Under the pieces are notes generated by a model. It worked only from the letters and a program-made list of their open reading frames with translations. It searched no databases and was not told the DNA's origin. From Chenopodium formosanum (lineage: Eukaryota > Streptophyta > Magnoliopsida > Caryophyllales > Amaranthaceae), in contig CM044879.1 of assembly GCA_024500155.1 (NCBI GenBank), forward strand, positions 19,979,572 to 20,043,571: a DNA stretch of 64,000 nucleotides. The letters run 5' to 3'. A program made the position numbers and the translations under genes. This document shows, one piece after another, positions 47,101-61,800 of this stretch; within the stretch, counting starts at the first letter, position 1, and each line of letters opens with the position of its first letter.

Positions 47101-50100
47101 CACTTTCAACATAGCTTTTAGAATTATATGAAAGTCAAATTCATGCAAACAAAGATTTTTGAATAAAATGAAAGTCAATTGCATTCCACAATGCTAATTG
47201 AGTCAAATAAAAGTCAAACACATTCAACAAAGCTAATTGAGTCAAATGAAAGTCAAACACATTCAAACAAAGCTTGTTGAATCAAATGAAAGTCAAATGC
47301 ATTCAACAAAGCTAACTGAGTCAAATGAAAGTCAAACACATTCAAACAAGGGTTTTTGAATCAAATGAAAGTCAAATGCATTCAACAAAGCTAATTGAGT
47401 GAAATGAATGTTAAACAATTTCAATAAAGCTTTTAGAATCAAATGAAAGCCAAACACATTCAAACAAAGCTTTTTGAATCAAATGAAAGACAATTGCATT
47501 AAACAAAGTAAATGGAGTCAAATGAAAGTCAAATACATTCAAATAAAGGTTTTTAAATCAAATGAAAGTCAAATGCATTCATTAAAGCTAATTGAGTCAA
47601 ATGAAAGTCAAACACATTCAAACAAAGCTTTTTGAATCAATTGAAAGTCAAATGCATTCAACAAAGCTAATTGAGTCAAATGAAAGTCAAACACTTTCAA
47701 CAAAGCTTTTAGAATCAAATGAAAGTCAAATACATTCAAACAAAGCTTTTTGAATCAAATGAAAGTCTACTGCATTCCACAATGCTAATTGAGTCAAATG
47801 AAAGTCAAACACATTGAACAAAACTATTTTGGTCAAATGAAAGTCAAACAGATTTAAACAAAGCTTTTTAAATCAAATGAAAGTCAAAAGCATTCAACAT
47901 AGCTAATTGAGTCAAATGAAAGTCAAACATATTCAAACAAAGTTTTTTGAATCAATTGAAAGTCAAATTCATTCAACAAACCCAATTGAGTCAAATGAAA
48001 GTCAAAAACATTCAAACAAAGTTTTTTGAATCAATTGAAAGTCAAATTCATTCAACAAACCTAATTGAGTCAAATGAAAGTCAAAAACATTCCAACAAAG
48101 CTTTTTGAATCAAATGAAAGTCAATTGCATTCAACAAAGCTAATTGAGTCAAAAGAAAGTCAATTCCATCCCACAATGCTAATTGTATCAAATGAAAATC
48201 AAACACATTCAACCAAGCTAATTGAGTCAAATGTAAGTCAAACACATTATTACAAAGCTTCTTGAATCAAATGAAAGTAAAACGCATTCAACAAAGCTAA
48301 TTGAGTTTAATCAAAGTCAAACTTTTTCAACATAGCTTTTAGAATCAAATGAAAGTCAAATACATTCAACCAAAGCTTTGGGAATCAAATGAAAGTCAAT
48401 TGCATTCAACAAAGCTAATTAAGTCAAATGAAAGTCAAACACATTCAAACAAAGGTTTTTGATTCAAACGAAAGTCAAATGCATTCATTAAAGCTAATTG
48501 AGTCAAATGAAAGTCAATCACATTCAAACAAAGCTTTTTGGATCAATTGAAAGTCAAATGCATTCAACAAAGCTAATTGAATCAAATGAAAGTCAAACAC
48601 TTTCAACAAAGCTTTTAGAATCAAATGAAAGTCAAATACATTCAAACAAAGCTTTTTGAATTAAATGAAAGTCAAAAGCATTCAACAAAGCTAATTGAGT
48701 TAAATGAAAGTTAAACACTTTCAACAAAGCTAATTGAGTCAAATAAAAGTCAAACACAATAAAACAAAGCTTTTTGAATCAAATGAAAGTCAATTGCATT
48801 CCACAATGCTAATTGAGTCAAATGAAAGTCAAACACATTCAACAAAGCTAATTGAGACAAATGAAAGTCAAACACATTCAAACAAAGCTTTTTGAATCAA
48901 TTGAAAGTCAAATTCATTCAACAAAGCTAATGGAGGCAAATCAAAGTCAAACACATTCAAACAAAGCTTTTTGAATCAAATGAAAGTCAAATGCATTCAA
49001 CAAAGCTAATTGAGTCAAATGAAAGTCAAACACTTTCAACAAAGCTTTTAGTATCAAATGAAAGTCAAATACATTCAAACAAAGCTTTTTGAATCAAATG
49101 AAAGTCAATTGCATTCCACAATGCTAATTGAGTCAAATGAAAGTCAAACACATTCAACAAAGCTAATTGAGTCAAATGAAAGTCAAACACATTCAAACAT
49201 AGCTTGTTGAATCAAATGAAAGTCAAATGCATTCAACAAAGCTAATTGAGTCAAATGAAAGTCAAACACATTCAAACAAAGGTTTTTGAATCAAATGAAA
49301 GTCAAATGCACTTAACAAAGCTAATTGAGTCAAATGAATGTCAAACACTTTCAATAAAGCTTTTAGAATCAAATGAAAGTCAAACACATTCAAACAAAGC
49401 TTTTTGAATCAAATGAAAGACAATTGCATTAAACAAAGTAAATTGAGTCAAATGAAAGTCATACACATTCAAACAAAGGTTTTTGAATCAAATGAAAGTC
49501 AAATGTATTCAACAAAGCTAATTGATTTAATGAAAGTCAAACACATTCAAACAAAGCTTTTTAAATCAAATGAAAGTCAAATGCATTCAACAAAGCTAAA
49601 TGAATCAAATGAAAGTCAAACACTTTCAACAAAGCTTTTAGAATCAAATGAAAGTCAAATACATTCAAACAAAGCTTTTTGAATCAAATGAAAGTCAAAT
49701 GCATTCAACAAAGCTAATTGAGTCAAATGAAAGTCAAACACTTTCAACAAGGCTTTTAGAATCAAATGAAAATCAAATACATTCAAACAAAGCTTTTTGA
49801 ATCAAATGAAAGTCAATTGCATTCCACAATGCTAATTGAGTCAAATGAAAGTCAAACACTTTCAACAAAGCTTTTAGAATCAAATGAAAGTCAAATACAT
49901 TCAAACAAAGCTTTTTGAAGATAATGAAAATCAGTTGCATTCCACAATGGTAATTGAGTCAAATCAAAGTCAAACACATTCAACAAACCTAATTGAGTCA
50001 AATGAAAGTTAAACACATTCAAATAAAGCTTTTTGAATCAAATGAAAGTCAAATGCATTCAACAAAGCTAATTGAGTCAAATGAATGTCAAACACTTTCA

Positions 50101-50859
50101 ACAAAGCTTTTGGAATCAAATGAAGGTCAAACACATTCAAACAAAACTTTTTGAATCAAATGAAAGTCCAACACATTCAAACAAAGGTTTTTGAATCAAA
50201 TGAAAGTCAAATGCATTAATTAAAGCTAATTGAGTCAAATGATTGTTAAACACATTCAAACAAAAGCTTTTAAAATCAAATGAAAGTCAAATGCATTCGA
50301 CAAAGCTAATTGAGTTAAATGAAAGTCAAACACTTTCAAAAAAGCTAATTGAGTCAAATGAAAGTCTAACACATTCAAACAAAGCTTTTTGAATCAAATG
50401 AAAGTCAAATGCATTCAACAAAGCTAATTGAGTTAAATTAAAGTCAACCAATTTCCACAAAGCTATTTGAATCAAATGAAAGTCAAACACATTCAAACAA
50501 AGCTTTTTGAATCAAATGAAAGTACAATGCATTCAACGAAGCTAATAGAGTTAAATGAAAGTCAAACACTATCAACAAAGCTAATTGACTAATTGAGTGA
50601 AATGAAAGTCAAACACAATTAAACAAAGTTAATTGAGTCAAATGAAAGTCAAACACAATCAAACAAAGCTTTTTGAATCAAATGAAATAATACTTTCAAC
50701 ATAGCTTTTAGATTCATATAAAAGTCAAATACATTCAAACAAAGCTTTTTGAATCAAATGAAAGTCAATTGCATTCCACCATGCTAATTGAGTCAAATGA
50801 AAGTCAAACACATTCAACAAAGCTTATTGAGACAAATGAAAGTTAAACACATTCAAACA

Positions 50860-53800
50860 AAGCATTTTGAATCAAATGAAAGTAAAATGCATTCAACAAA
50901 GCTAATTCTGTTAAATGAAAGTCAAACACATTCAAAAATCCTAATTAAGTTAAATGAAAGTCAAATACATTCAAACAAAGCTTTTAGAATAAAATGAAAG
51001 TCAATTGCATTCCACAATGATAATTGAGTCAAATGAAAGTCAAACACATTCAACAAAGCTAATTGAGTCAAATGAAAGTCAAACACATTCAAACAAAGCT
51101 TTTTGAATCAAATGAAAGTCAAATGCATTCAAAAAAGCTAATTGAGTCAAATGAAAGTAAAAAACTTTCAACAAAGCTAATTGAGTCAAATTAAAGTCAA
51201 ACACATTCAAACAAAGCTTTTTGAATCAATTGAAAGTCAAATGCATTCAACAAAAACTAATTGAGTTGAATGAAAGTTAAACACTTTCAACAAAGCTAAT
51301 TGAGTCAAATGAAAGTAAAAACCATTCAAACAAAGCTTTTTGAATCAAATGAAAGTCAATTTCATTCCACAAAGCATTTTGAATCAAATGATAGTCAAAT
51401 GCATTCAACAAAGCTAATTTTGTTAAATGAAAGTCAAATACTTTCAACAAAGCTCTTAGAATCAAATGAAAGTCAAAATGCATTCATTAAAGCTAATTGA
51501 GTAAAAAGAAAGTTAAACACATTCAAACAATGCTTTTTGAATCAAATGAAATTCAAATTCATTCAACAAAGCTAATTGAGTCAAATGAAAGTCAAACACA
51601 TTCAAACAAAGCTTTTTGAATCAAAAGAAAGTCAAATACTTTCAACAAAGCTTTTAGAATCAAATGAAAGTCAAAATGCATTCATTAAAGCTAGTTTAGT
51701 AAAATGAAAGTTAAACACATTCATACAAAGCTTTTTGAATCAAATGAAATTCAAAATAATTCAACAAAGCTAATTGAGTCAAATGAAAGTCAAACACATT
51801 CAAATAAAGCTTTTTCAATGAAATGAAAGTCAAATGCATTCAACAAAGCTAATTGAGTTAAATGAAAGTTAAACACTTTCAACAAGGCTAATTGAGTCAA
51901 ATGAAAGACAAACACATTCAAACAAAGCTTTTTGAATCAAATGAAAGTCAATTGCATTCAACAAAGCTAATTGAGTCAAATGAATGTCAAAAACTTTCAA
52001 CAAAGCTTTTAGAATCAAATGAAAGTCATATACATTCAAACAAAGCTTTTTGAATAAAATGAAAGTCAAATTCATTCAACAAAGCTAATTGAGTTAAATG
52101 AAAGTCAAACACCTTCAACAAAGCTAATTGAATCAAATGAAAGTCAAACACAATCAAACAAAGCTTTTTGAATCAAATGAAAGTCAAACACTTTCAACAT
52201 AGCTTTTAGAATGATATGAAAGTCAAATACATTCAAACAAAGCTTTTTGAATTAAATGAAAGTCAATTGCATTCCACAATGCTAATTGAGTCAAAAGAAA
52301 GTGAAACACATTCAACAAAGCTACTTGAGTCAAATGAAAGTCAAACACATTCAAACAATGCTTTTTGAATCAAATGAAAGTCAAATGCATTCAACAAAGC
52401 TTATTGAGTTTAATGAAAGTCAAACACTTTCAACAAAGCTAATTGAGTTAAGTAAAAGTCAACTACATTCAAACAAAGCTTTTTGAATCAAATGAAAGTC
52501 AATTGCATTCAACAAAGATAATTGAGTCTAATGAATGTCAAAAACTTTCAACAAAGCTTTTAGAATCAAATGAAAATCAAATACATTCAAACAAAGCTTT
52601 TGAATTAAATGAAAGTCAATTGCATTCAACAAAGCTAAGTGAGTTAAATGAAAGTCAAACACTTTTAACAAAGCTAATTGAGTCAAATGAAAGTCAAACA
52701 CAATCAAACAAAGCTTTTTGAATCAAATGAAAGTCAAACACTTTCAACATACCTTTTAGATTCATATGAAAGTCAAATACATTCAAACAAAACTTTTTGA
52801 ATCAAATGGAAGTCAATTGCATTCCACAATGCTAATTGAGTCAAGTGAAAGTCAAACACATTCAACAAAGCTAATTTAGTCAAATAAAGTCAAACACATT
52901 CAAACAAAGCTTGTTGAATAAGATGAAAGTCAAATGCATTCAACAAAGCTAATTGAGTCAAATGAAAGTCAAACACATTCAAACAAAGGTTTTTGAATCT
53001 AATGAAAGTCAAATGCATTCAACAAAGCTAATTGAGTCAAATGAAAGTCAAAAACATTCAAACAAAGCTTTCTGAATCAAATGAAAGTCAAATGCATTCA
53101 ACAAAGCTAATTGAGTTAAACGAAATTCAAACACTTTCAACAAAGCTTTAAGAATCAAATGAAAGTCAAATATATTCAAACAAAGGTTTTTAAATTAAAT
53201 GAAAGTCAATTGCATTCAACAAAGCTAATTGAGTCAAATGAAAGTCAAAAACATTCAAACAAAGCTTTCTGAATCAAATGAAAGTCAAATGCATTCAACA
53301 AAGCTAGTTGAGTCAAATGAAAGTCAAACACTTTCAACATAGCTTTTAGAATCATATGAAAGTCAAATACATTCAAACAAAGCTTTTTGAATCAAATGAA
53401 AGTCAATTGCATTCCACAATGCTAGATGAGTCAAATGAAAGTTAAACACATTCAACGAAGCTAATTGAGTCAAATGAAATTCAAACAAATTCAAACAAAG
53501 CTTTCTTTATCAAATGAAAGTCAAATGCATTCAACAAAACTAATTGAGTCAAATGAAAGTCAAATACTTTCAACAAAGCTTTTTGAATCAAATGAAAGTC
53601 AAATACATTTTAACTAAGGATTTTGAATCAAATGAAAGTCAAATGCATTCAACAACGCTAATTGAGTCAAATGAAAGTCAAATACTTTCAACAAAGCTTT
53701 TAGAATCAAATGAAAGTCAAATACATTCAAACAAAGCTTTTTGAATAAAATGAAAGTCAATTGCATTCCACAATGCTAATTGAGTCAAATAAAAGTCAAA

Positions 53801-56800
53801 CACATTCAACAAAGCTAATTGGGTCAAATGAAAGTCAAACACATTAAAACAAAGGTTTTTGAATCAAATAAAAGTCAAATGCATTCAACAAAGCTAATTG
53901 AGTCAAATGAAAGTCAAAATCTTTCAACAAAGCTTTTAGAATCAAATGAATATCAAATACATTCAAACAAAGCTTTTTGAATCAAATGAACGTCAATTGC
54001 ATACAGCATTGCTAATTGAGTCAAATGAAAGTCAAACACATTCAACAAAGATAATTGAGTCAAATGAAAGTCAAACACATTCAAACAAAGCTTTTTGAAT
54101 CAAATGAAATTCAATTGCATTCCACAATGCTAATTAACTCAAATACAAGTCAAAAACATTCAACAAAGCTTATTGAGTCAAATGAAAGTCAAACACATTC
54201 AATAAAACCTTTTTCAATCTAATGAAAGTCAATTGCATTGCACAATGCTAATTGTGTCAGATGAAAGTCAATCACATTCAACAAAGCTAATTGAGTCAAA
54301 TGATAGTCAAACACATTAAAACAAAGGTTTTTGAATCAAATGAAAGTCAAATGCAATCAACAAAGCTAATTGAGTCAAATGAAAGTCAAACACTTTCAAC
54401 AAAGATTTTAGAATTAAATGAAAGTCAAATACATTCAAACAAAGCTTTTTGAATAATAATGAAAGTCAATTGCATTCCACAATTCTAATTGAGTCAAATG
54501 AAAGTCAAACACATTCAACAAAGCTAATTGAGTCAAATGAAAGTCAAACACATTCAAACAAAGCTTTTTCAATCAAAGGAAAGTCAAATGCATTCAACAA
54601 AGCTAATTGTGTCAAAAGAAAGTCAAACACTTTCATCAAAGCTAATTGAGTCAAATGAAAGTCAAATACATTCAAACAAAGCTTTTTGAATCAAATGAAA
54701 GTTAATTGCATTCCACAATGCTAATTGAGTCAATTGAAAGTCAAACACATTCAACAAAGCTAATTGAGTCTAATGAAACTCAAACACATTCAAACAAAAC
54801 TTTTTGAATTAAATGAAAGTCAAATGCATTCAAAAAAGCTAATTACGTAAAATGAAAGTCAAACACATTCAACAAAGCTTTAGAATCAAATGAAAGTCAA
54901 ATACATTCAAATAGAGCTATTTGAATCCAACGGAAGTAAAAATCTTTCAACAAAGCTTTTAGAAACAAATGAAAGTCAAATATATTAAAACAAAGCTTTT
55001 TGAATCAAATGAAAGTCAATTGCATACCACAATGCTAAATGAGTCAAATAAAAGTCAAACACATTCAACAAAGCTAATTGAGTGAAAAGAAAGTCAAACA
55101 CATTCAAACAAAGCTTTTTGAGTCAAATGAAATTCAATTGCATTCCACAATGCTAATTGAGTCAAATAAAAGTCAAACACATTCAACAAAGCTTTTTCAA
55201 TCTAATGAAAGTCAATTGCATTCCACAATGCTAATTCGGTCAAATGAAAGACAATCACATTTAACAAAGCTAATTGAGTCAAATGAAAGTCAAACACATT
55301 AAAACAAAGGTTTTAAATCAAATGAAAGTCAAATGCATTCAACAAAGCCAATTGAGTCAAATGAAAGTCAAACACTTTCAACAAAGCTTTTCGAATCAAA
55401 TGAAAGTCAAATACATTCAAACAAGGCTTTTTGAATCAAATGAAAGTTAATTGCATTCCACAATGCTAATTGAGTCAAATGAATGTCAACACATTCAACA
55501 ACGCTAATTGAGTCCAATAAAAGTCAAACACATTCCAACAAAGCTTTTTCAATCAAAGGAAAGTCAAATGCATTCAACAAAGCTAATTGAGTCAAATAAA
55601 AGTCAAACACATTCAAACAAAAATTTTTCAATCAAAGGAAAGTCAAATGAATTAAACAAAGCTAATTGAGTCAAATGAAAGTCAAACACTTTCATCAAAG
55701 CTAATTAAGTTAAATGAAAGTCAAATACATTCCAACAATGCTTTTTGAATCAAATGAAAGTCAATTGCATTCCACAATTCTAATTGAGTCAAATGAAAGT
55801 GAAGCACATTTAAACAAAGCTTTTTGAATCAAATGAAAGTCAAATGCATTCAACAAAGCTAACTGAGTCAAATGAAAGTCAAAATCTTTCAACAAGGCTT
55901 TTAGAATCAAATGAAAATCAAATACATTCAAACAAAGCTTTTTGAATCAAATGAACGTCAATTGCATATAACAATGCTAATTGAGTCAAATGAAAGTCAA
56001 AAACATTCAACAAAGCTAATTGAGTCAAATGAAAGTCAAGCACATTCAAACAAGGCTTTTTGAATCACATGAAATTCAATTGCATTCTACAACGCTAATT
56101 GAGTCAAATAAAAGTCAAACACATTCAACATAGCTAATTGAGTCAATCGAAAATCAAACACATTCAAACAAAGCTTTTTGAATCAAATGAAAGTCAATTG
56201 CATTCTACAATGCTAATTGAGTCAAATGAAAGTCAAACACCTTCAAACAAAGCATTTTGAATCAAATGAAAGTAAAATGCATTCAACAAAGCTAATTTTG
56301 TTAAATGAAAGTCAAACACATTCAAAAATCCTAATTGAGTCAAATGAAAGTCAAATACATTCAAACAAAGCTTTTAGAATAAAATGAAAGTCAATTGCAT
56401 TCCACAATGGTAATTGAGTCAAATGAAAGTCAAACACATTCAACAAAGCTAATTGAGTCAAATGAAAGTCAAACACATTCAAACAAAGCTTTTTGAATCA
56501 AATGAAAGTCAAATGCATTCAACAAAGCTAATTGAGTCAAATGAAAGTCAAAAACTTTCAACAAAGCTAATTGAGTCAAATTAAAGTCAAACACATTCAA
56601 ACAAAGCTTTTTGAATCAATTGAAAGTCAAATGCATTCAACAAAAACTAATTGAGTTGAATGAAAGTTAAACACTTTCAACAAAGCTAATTGAGTCAAAT
56701 GAAAGTCAAAACCATTCAAACAAAACTTTTTGAATCAAATGAAAGTCAATTTCATTCCACAAAGCATTTTGAATCAAATGATAGTCAAATGCATTCAACA

Positions 56801-57320
56801 AAGCTAATTTAGTTAAATGAAAGTCAAATACTTTCAACAAAGCTCTTAGAATCAAATGAAAGTCAAAATGCATTCATTAAAGCTAATTGAGTAAAATGAA
56901 AGTTAAACACATTCAAACAATGCTTTTTGAATCAAATGAAATTTAAATTCATTCAACAAAGCTAATTGAGTCAAATGAAAGACAAACACATTCAAACAAA
57001 GCTTTTTGAATCAAAAGAAAGTCAAATGCATTCAACAAAGCTAATTGAGTCAAATGAAAGTCAAATACTTTCAACAAAAGCTTCTAGAATCAAATGAAAG
57101 TCAAAATGCATTCATTAAAGCTAATTTAGTAAAATGAAAGTTAAACACATTCATACAAAACTTTTTGAATCAAATGAAATTCAAATTCATTCAACAAAGC
57201 TAATTGAGTCAACTGAAAGTCAAACACATTCAAATAAAGCTTTTTCAATAAAATGAAAGTCAAATGCATTCAACAAAGCTAATTGAGTTAAATGAAAGTT
57301 AAACACTTTCTACAAAGCTA
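50860..57320 (+). repeat. Segmental duplication within the satellite, offset 5,390-5,430 bp
   Basis: 50860-51880 matches 56250-57310. AGCATTTTGAATC is at 50861 and 56251, CAAAAACTAATTGAGTTG at 51251 and 56641. The offset rises to 5,430 after about 57020, where one extra B monomer was added. The right copy then joins sequence equivalent to 53.07 kb, so about 1.2 kb is missing there. Confidence 0.85.
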
Positions 57321-58820
57321 ATTGAATCAAATGAAAGTCAAATGCATTCAACAAAGCTAATTGAGTTAAACGGAATTCAAACACTTTCAACAAAGCTTTT
57401 AGAATCAAATGAAAGTCAAATACATTCAAACAAAGGTTTTTAAATTAAATGAAAGTCAATTGCATTCCACAATGCTAATTGAGTCAAATTAAAGTCAAAC
57501 ACATTCAACAAAGCTATTTGAGTCAAATGAAAGTCAAACACATTCAAATAAATCTTTTTGAATCAAATGAAAGTCAAATGCATTCAACAAAGCTAGTTGA
57601 GTCAAATGAAAGTCAAACACTTTCAACATAGCTTTTAGAATCATATGAAAGTCAAATACATTCAAACAAAGCTTTTTGAATCAAATGAAAGTCAATTGCA
57701 TTCCACAATGCTAATTGAGTCAAATGAAAGTTAAACACATTCAACGAAGCTAATTGAGTCAAATGAAATTCAAACAAATTCAAACAAAGCTTTCTTTATC
57801 AAATGAAAGTCAAATGCATTCAACAAAGCTAATTGAGTCAAATGAAAGTCAAATACTTTCAACAAAGCTTTTTGAATCAAATGAAAGTCAAATACATTTT
57901 ACCAAAGGATTTTGAATCAAATGAAAGTCAAATGCATTCAACAACGCTAATTGAGTCAAATGAAAGTCAAATACTTTCAACAAAGCTTTTAGAATCAAAT
58001 GAAAGTCAAATACATTCAAACAAAGCTTTTTGAATAAAATGAAAGTCAATTGCATTCCACAATGCTAATTGAGTCAAATGAAAGTCAAACACATTTTACA
58101 AAGCTAATTGAGTCAAATAAAAGTCAAAATCTTTCAACAAAGCTTTTAGAATCAAATGAAAGTCAAAGACATTCAAACAATGCTAATTGAGTCAAATGAA
58201 AGTCAAACACATTCAACAAAGCTAATTGGGTCAAATGAAAGTCAAACACATTAAAACAAAGGTTTTTGAATCAAATGAAAGTCAAATGCATTCAACAAAG
58301 CTAATTGAGTCAAATGAAAGTCAAAATCTTTCAACAAAGCTTTTAGAATCAAATGAATATCAAATACATTCAAACAAAGCTTTTTAAATCAAATGAACGT
58401 CAATTGCATACAGCATTGCTAATTGAGTCAAATGAAAGTCAAACACATTCAACAAAGATAATTGAGTCAAATGAAAGTCAAACACATTCAAACAAAGCTT
58501 TTTGAATCAAATGAAATTCAATTGCATTCCACAATGCTAATTAACTCAAATAAAAGTCAAAAACATTCAACAAAACTTATTGAGTCAAATGAAAGTCAAT
58601 TGCATTGCACAATGCTAATTGAGTCACATGAAAGTCAAACACATTCAACAAAGCTAATTGAGTCAAATGATAGTCAAACACATTAAAACAAAGGTTTTTG
58701 AATCAAATGAAAGTCAAATGCATTCAACAAAGCTAATTGAGTCAAATGAAAGTCAAACACTTTCAACGAAGCTTTTAGAATTAAATGAAAGTCAAATACA
58801 TTTAAACAAAGCTTTTTGAA
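53110..58820 (+). repeat. Segmental duplication, offset 4,250-4,367 bp
   Basis: TTGAGTTAAACG is at 53111 and 57361 (offset 4,250), the series at 53544 recurs at 57833 (4,289), and GAATAATAATGAAAG before 54449 recurs before 58816 (4,367). Steps of 39 and 78 are whole monomers. Confidence 0.83.
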
Positions 58821-61800
58821 TAATAATGAAAGTCAATTGCATTCCACAATGCTAATTGAGTCAAATGAAAGTCAAACACATTCAACAATGCTAATTGAGT
58901 CAAATGAAAGTCAAACACATTCAAACAAAGCTTTTTCAATCAAAGGAAAGTCAAATGCATTCAACAAAGCTAATTGTGTCAAAAGAAAGTCAAACACTTT
59001 CATCAAAGCTAATTGAGTCAAATGAAAGTCAAATACATTCAAACAAAGCTTTTTGAATCAAATGAAAGTCAATTGCATTCCACAATGCTAATTGAGTCAA
59101 ATGAAAGTCAAACACATTCAACAAAGCTAATTGAGTCTAATGAAACTCAAACACATTCAAACAAATCTTTTTGAATTAAATGAAAGTCAAATGCATTCAA
59201 AAAAGCTAATTACGTCAAATGAAAGTCAAACACATTCAACAAAGCTTTAGAATCAAATGAAAGTCAAATACATTCAAATTGAGCTATTTGAATCCAACGA
59301 AAGTAAAAATCTTTCAACATAGCTTTTAGAAACAAATGAAAGTCAAATATAATCAAACAAAGCTTTTTGAATCAAATGAAAGTCAATTGCATACCACAAT
59401 GCTAAATGAGTCAAATAAAAGTCAAACACATTCAACAAAGCTAATTGAGTGAAATGAAAGTCAAACACATTCAAACAAAGCTTTTTGAATCAAATGAAAT
59501 TCAATTGCATTCCACAATGCTAATTGAGTCAAATAAAAGTCAAACACATTCAACAAAGCTAATTGAGTTAAAGAAACTCAAACACATTCAAACAAAGCTT
59601 TTTCAATCTAATGAAAGTCAATTGCATTCCACAATGCTAATTGAGTCAAATGAAAGTCAATCACATTCAACAAAGCTAATTGAGTCAAATGAAAGTCAAA
59701 CACATTAAAACAAAGGTTTTAAATCAAATGAAAGTCAAATGCATTCAACAAAGCTAATTGAGTCAAATGAAAGTCAAACACTTTCAACAAAGCTTTTAGA
59801 ATTAAATGAAAGTCAAATACATTCAAACAAAGCTTTTTGAATAATAATGAAAGTCAATTGCATTCCACAATGCTAATTGAGTCAAATGAAAGTCAAACAC
59901 ATTCAACAAAGCTAATTGAGTCAAATGAAAGTCAAACACATTCAAACAAAGCTTTTTCAATCAAAGGAAAGTCAAATGCATTCAACAAAGCTAATTGTGT
60001 CAAAAGAAAGTCAAACACTTTCATCAAAGCTAATTGAGTCAAATGAAAGTCAAATACATTCAAACAAAGCTTTTTGAATCAAATGAAAGTCAATTGCATT
60101 CCACAATGCTAATTGAGTCAAATGAAAGTCAAACACATTCAACAAAGCTAATTGAGTCTAATGAAACTCAAACACATTCAAACAAAACTTTTTGAATTAA
60201 ATGAAAGTCAAATGCATTCAAAAAAGCTAATTACAACAAATGAAAGTCAAACAAATTCAACAAAGCTTTAGAATCAAATGAAAGTCAAATACATTCAAAT
60301 AGAGCTATTTGAATCCAACGGAAGTAAAAATCTTTCAACATAGCTTTTAGAAACAAATGAAAGTCAAATATAATCAAACAAAGCTTTTTGAATCAAATGA
60401 AAGTCCATTGCATACCACAATGCTAAATGAGTCAAATAAAAGTCAAACACATTTAACAAAGCTAATTGAGTGAAATGAAAGTCAAACACATTCAAACAAA
60501 GCTTTTTGAATCAAATGAAATTCAATTGCATTCCACAATGCTAATTGAGTCAAATAAAAGTCAAACACATTCAACAAAGCTAATTGAGTTAAATGAAACT
60601 CAAACACATTCAAACAAAGCTTTTTCAATCTAATGAAAGTCAATTGCATTCCACAATGCTAATTGAGTCAAATGAAAGTCAATCACATTCAACAAAGCTA
60701 ATTGAGTCAAATGAAAGTCAAACACATTAAAACAAAGGTTTTAAATCAAATGAAAGTCAAATGCATTCAACAAAGGTAATTGAGTCAAATGAAAGTCAAA
60801 CACTTTCAACAAAGCTTTTAGAATTAAATGAAAGTCAAATACATTCAAACAAAGCTTTTTGAATAATAATGAAAGTCAATTGCATTCTACAATGCTAATT
60901 GAGTCAAATGAAAGTCAAACACATTCAACAAAGCTAATTGAGTCAAATGAAAGTCAAACACATTCAAACAAAGCTTTTTCAATCAAAGGAAAGTCAAATG
61001 CATTCAACAAAGCTAATTGTGTCAAAAGAAAGTCAAACACTTTCATCAAAGCTAATTGAGTCAAATGAAAGTCAAATACATTCAAACAAAGCTTTTTGAA
61101 TCAAATGAAAGTCAATTGCATTCCACAATGCTAATTGAGTCAAATGAAAGTCAAACACATTCAACAAAGCTAATTGAGTCTAATGAAACTCAAACACATT
61201 CAAACAAAACTTTTTGGATTAAATGAAAGTCAAATGCATTCAAAAAAGCTAATTACGTCAAATGAAAGTCAAACACATTCAACAAAGCTTTAGAATCAAA
61301 TGAAAGTCAAATACATTCAAATAGAGCTATTTGAATCCAACGAAAGTAAAAATCTTTCAACATAGCTTTTAGAAACAAATGAAAGTCAAATATAATCAAA
61401 CAAAGCTTTTTGAATCAAATGAAAGTCAATTGCATACCACAATGCTAAATGAGTCAAATAAAAGTCAAACACATTCAACAAAGCTAATTGAGTGAAATGA
61501 AAGTCAAACACATTCAAACAAAGCTTTTTGAATCAAATGAAATTCAATTGCATTCCACAATGCTAATTGAGTCAAATAAAAGTCAAACACATTCAACAAA
61601 GCTAATTGAGTTAAAGAAACTCAAACACATTCAAACAAAGCTTTTTCAATCTAATGAAAGTCAATTGCATTCCACAATGCTAATTGAGTCAAATGAAAGT
61701 CAATCACATTCAACAAAGCTAATTGAGTCAAATGAAAGTCAAACACATTAAAACAAAGGTTTTAAATCAAATGAAAGTCAAATGCATTCAACAAAGCTAA

